From Ruminococcus flavefaciens (lineage in GTDB: Bacteria > Bacillota > Clostridia > Oscillospirales > Ruminococcaceae), in NCBI RefSeq assembly GCF_900143025.1, contig NZ_FRCT01000024.1, positions 898 through 35,859 on the forward strand: 34,962 nt of DNA, in the 5' to 3' direction. The notes under the pieces are model-generated. The model made no database searches and had not been told where the DNA came from. It saw only the letters and a list, made by a program, of their open reading frames with translations. The stretch's first letter is position 1. Every line of letters begins with the position of its first letter. Made by a program: the position numbers and the translations under genes. This document shows, piece by piece, positions 33,806 to 34,962 of the stretch.

Positions 33806-33862
33806 CGGTGCAGTACGGGAACAATTCTTACTCGGTGTGCCGTTCCCTTCTACTGCACCGAG
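33806..33862 (-). promoter_or_regulatory. Long imperfect hairpin between dCMP deaminase and radical SAM genes
   Basis: CGGTGCAGTA (33806-33815) pairs with TACTGCACCG (33851-33860), and GGGAAC (33817-33822) with GTTCCC (33842-33847), giving 16 pairs with a 1/3-nt internal loop and a 19-nt loop. CTCGGTG (33831-33837) can instead pair with CACCGAG (33856-33862). No T-run follows on the minus strand, so it is not a simple terminator of the upstream gene. Confidence 0.7.
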
Positions 33863-33895
33863 CAGTTAATTCGTTTCATTTTCATACTTACAACC

Positions 33896-34378
33896 TCACA
33901 CTGAAAGAACTAAGTCCTTGCCGTTTGACTGATACTCCTCGACAGTGACACCACACTTATCAAAAAGGATAGTCGATGCCTTAACGCTGTCAGTATTTGC
34001 ATATTTATTGCACTTATATACAACACGCTTTATCCCCGACTGAATGATAGCCTTAGCGCACTCATTACACGGATAGAGAGTAACATAAAGGGTACAGCCG
34101 CTGAGGCTGCCGAAACTGCTGTTAAGGATAGCATTGAGCTCAGCATGACATACAAACGGATACTTAGTATCAAGCGGCGACTCTCCGTCACGCTCCCACG
34201 GCATTTCATCATCAACGCAGCCGGTAGGCATACCGTTATATCCGACAGAAACTATTTTATGCTTATCATTTACAATACACGCCCCTACCTGAGTCGAATT
34301 ATCCTTGCTACGCTGTGCAGACAGCAGAGCAATGCCCATAAAATACTCGTCCCAGGTTATATAATCAGTCCTTTTCAT
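33896..34378 (-). CDS. Deoxycytidylate (dCMP) deaminase
   Basis: A 160-residue zinc enzyme. The site is CHAELNAIL with PCNECAKAII, and the N-terminal ITWDEYFMGIALLSAQRSKD is the dCMP-deaminase/ComEB signature. VGACIVNDKHKIVSVGYNGMP follows. It converts dCMP to dUMP for thymidylate synthesis. ATG 34378 follows AAGGAGAT; an upstream in-frame ATG at 34405 would cover that site. Promoter at 34424-34452 overlaps the T-tract of the rRNA operon terminator. Confidence 0.93.
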   Translation of the reverse strand: MKRTDYITWDEYFMGIALLSAQRSKDNSTQVGACIVNDKHKIVSVGYNGMPTGCVDDEMPWERDGESPLDTKYPFVCHAELNAILNSSFGSLSGCTLYVTLYPCNECAKAIIQSGIKRVVYKCNKYANTDSVKASTILFDKCGVTVEEYQSNGKDLVLSV

Positions 34379-34423
34379 AGTAATCTCCTTGTTCAACGTA
34401 AACAACGTATAAATTATGGAATA

Positions 34424-34452
34424 ATTATAGCATATAAATTACAAAAAAGCAA
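34424..34452 (-). promoter_or_regulatory. Promoter of dCMP deaminase
   Basis: Minus-strand TTGCTT (34452-34447), 17-bp spacer, TATAAT (34429-34424). Confidence 0.82.
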
Positions 34453-34491
34453 TAAAAAAACTGGTATTATCCAAAAGAATAATACCAGTTT
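34453..34491 (-). terminator. Terminator of the rRNA-tRNA operon
   Basis: Perfect 13-bp stem AAACTGGTATTAT (34458-34470) / ATAATACCAGTTT (34479-34491), loop of 8, A-run at 34454-34460 as the U-tract. It begins at the last base of the tRNA CCA tail. Confidence 0.9.
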
Positions 34492-34567
34492 GGTGGGCCA
34501 TTAGGGACTCGAACCCCAGACCGTCCGGTTATGAGCCGGATGCTCTAACCAACTGAGCTAATGGCCC
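34491..34567 (-). tRNA. tRNA with CAU anticodon (Met or Ile2), CCA encoded
   Basis: Acceptor stem GGGCCAT (34567-34561) pairs with ATGGCCC (34501-34495). D arm TAGCTCAGTTGGTTAGAGCA, anticodon stem-loop TCCGG-CTCATAA-CCGGA, and T arm GGGTTCGAGTCCC are all present, followed by A and CCA. It is not initiator-like, since the first pair is matched and the anticodon stem lacks three G-C pairs. Elongator Met versus lysidine-modified Ile2 is not settled by eye; the D and anticodon arms resemble the Ile2 type. Confidence 0.93.
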
Positions 34568-34578
34568 TCATAAATTAA

Positions 34579-34604
34579 TCGGAAGCTAATATCATAGCTT
34601 CCGA
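34579..34604 (-). other. Hairpin between 5S and tRNA
   Basis: TCGGAAGCTA (34579-34588) / TAGCTTCCGA (34595-34604), perfect 10-bp stem, loop of 6, no T-run. Probably an RNase processing site, or a partial terminator. Confidence 0.55.
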
Positions 34605-34615
34605 TAATTATTAAT

Positions 34616-34732
<117 letters not shown>

Positions 34733-34801
34733 AAATATTAGCGAAGAATTGAAGGAATAAAGCGTAATGCGAGGCTAGAACTCTGAATGAAGTAAAAAGG
34801 A

Positions 34802-34962
34802 AAAGCCCTCGACCGATTAGTACTCGCAAGCTGAACGTGTCACCACGCTTACACTTTGAGCCTATCAAACTCATAGTCTATGAGAGGTCTTACTCTTACG
34901 AAGGGATATCTTATCTTAAGGTCGGCTTCACGCTTAGATGCCTTCAGCGTTTATCCGTTCCG
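34802..34962 (-). rRNA. rrl: 23S rRNA, 3' end (rest outside window)
   Basis: Minus-strand sequence contains GGATAAACGCTGAAGGCATC, TAAGCGTGAAGCC and the terminal GAGTACTAATCGGTCGAGGG, all conserved at the 23S 3' end. The exact end (~34802) is estimated. The 34733-34801 spacer to 5S has no clear feature. Confidence 0.95.

Noticed and set aside
34491..34567. Initiator tRNA-fMet
   Set aside because: The first acceptor pair is matched and the anticodon stem lacks the three consecutive G-C pairs of initiators.

Overview
The window looks like chromosomal DNA from a cellulolytic Ruminococcus (Firmicutes, Oscillospirales), probably close to R. flavefaciens. The basis is three secreted proteins with paired-EF-hand dockerin modules, very Thr-rich linkers, strong AGGAGG-type ribosome binding sites, clostridial gene content and moderate GC. 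The species is inferred, not proven. No transposase, integrase, phage gene or CRISPR array was seen.

Layout. 1-597 is the 3' end of a Thr-rich dockerin protein. 643-5016 (minus strand) carries an Lsa-like ABC-F gene with an attenuator-like leader and a GH3 glucosidase lipoprotein. 5237-6742 is a dockerin-serpin. 7026-8689 is an ECF sigma factor with a membrane-anchored putative anti-sigma partner. 8864-12339 is an apparent operon: dockerin-SH3-transglutaminase-like protein, a lipoprotein with a Cys repeat tail, and a membrane acyltransferase. 12406-16868 holds a GNAT acetyltransferase, a small membrane protein, RecD2 helicase and MreB. 17144-17968 (minus) is Mrp.

18035-25646 is a riboflavin locus. 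A consensus promoter leads into a long leader with a degenerate FMN-riboswitch-like hairpin, then a canonical FMN riboswitch and terminator. Next come a small membrane protein, ribD, ribE, ribBA, two unknown membrane proteins, ribH, a HAD phosphatase and an M3-like peptidase lipoprotein. The HAD gene overlaps ribH and may supply the phosphatase step that classical rib operons lack.

25774-30693 (minus) holds a MacB-like fused ABC transporter, PRPP synthetase and inorganic pyrophosphatase; the last two are probably co-transcribed. 31055-32983 is a soluble sugar-sensor-like GGDEF protein. 33014-34378 (minus) holds a short radical SAM protein and dCMP deaminase, separated by a strongly structured spacer. 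34491-34962 (minus) is the end of an rRNA operon: 23S, 5S, tRNA(CAU), terminator.

How the parts fit. Dockerin proteins, the GH3 lipoprotein, the serpin and the sigma/anti-sigma pair suit extracellular plant-fibre degradation with protection from proteases. The rib cluster is a self-contained, flavin-controlled pathway. No single wholly new system stands out. The best novelty candidates are the tandem FMN-riboswitch-like leader, the Cys-repeat lipoprotein operon, the ABC-F leader, the rib-operon membrane proteins and the hairpin upstream of the radical SAM gene.
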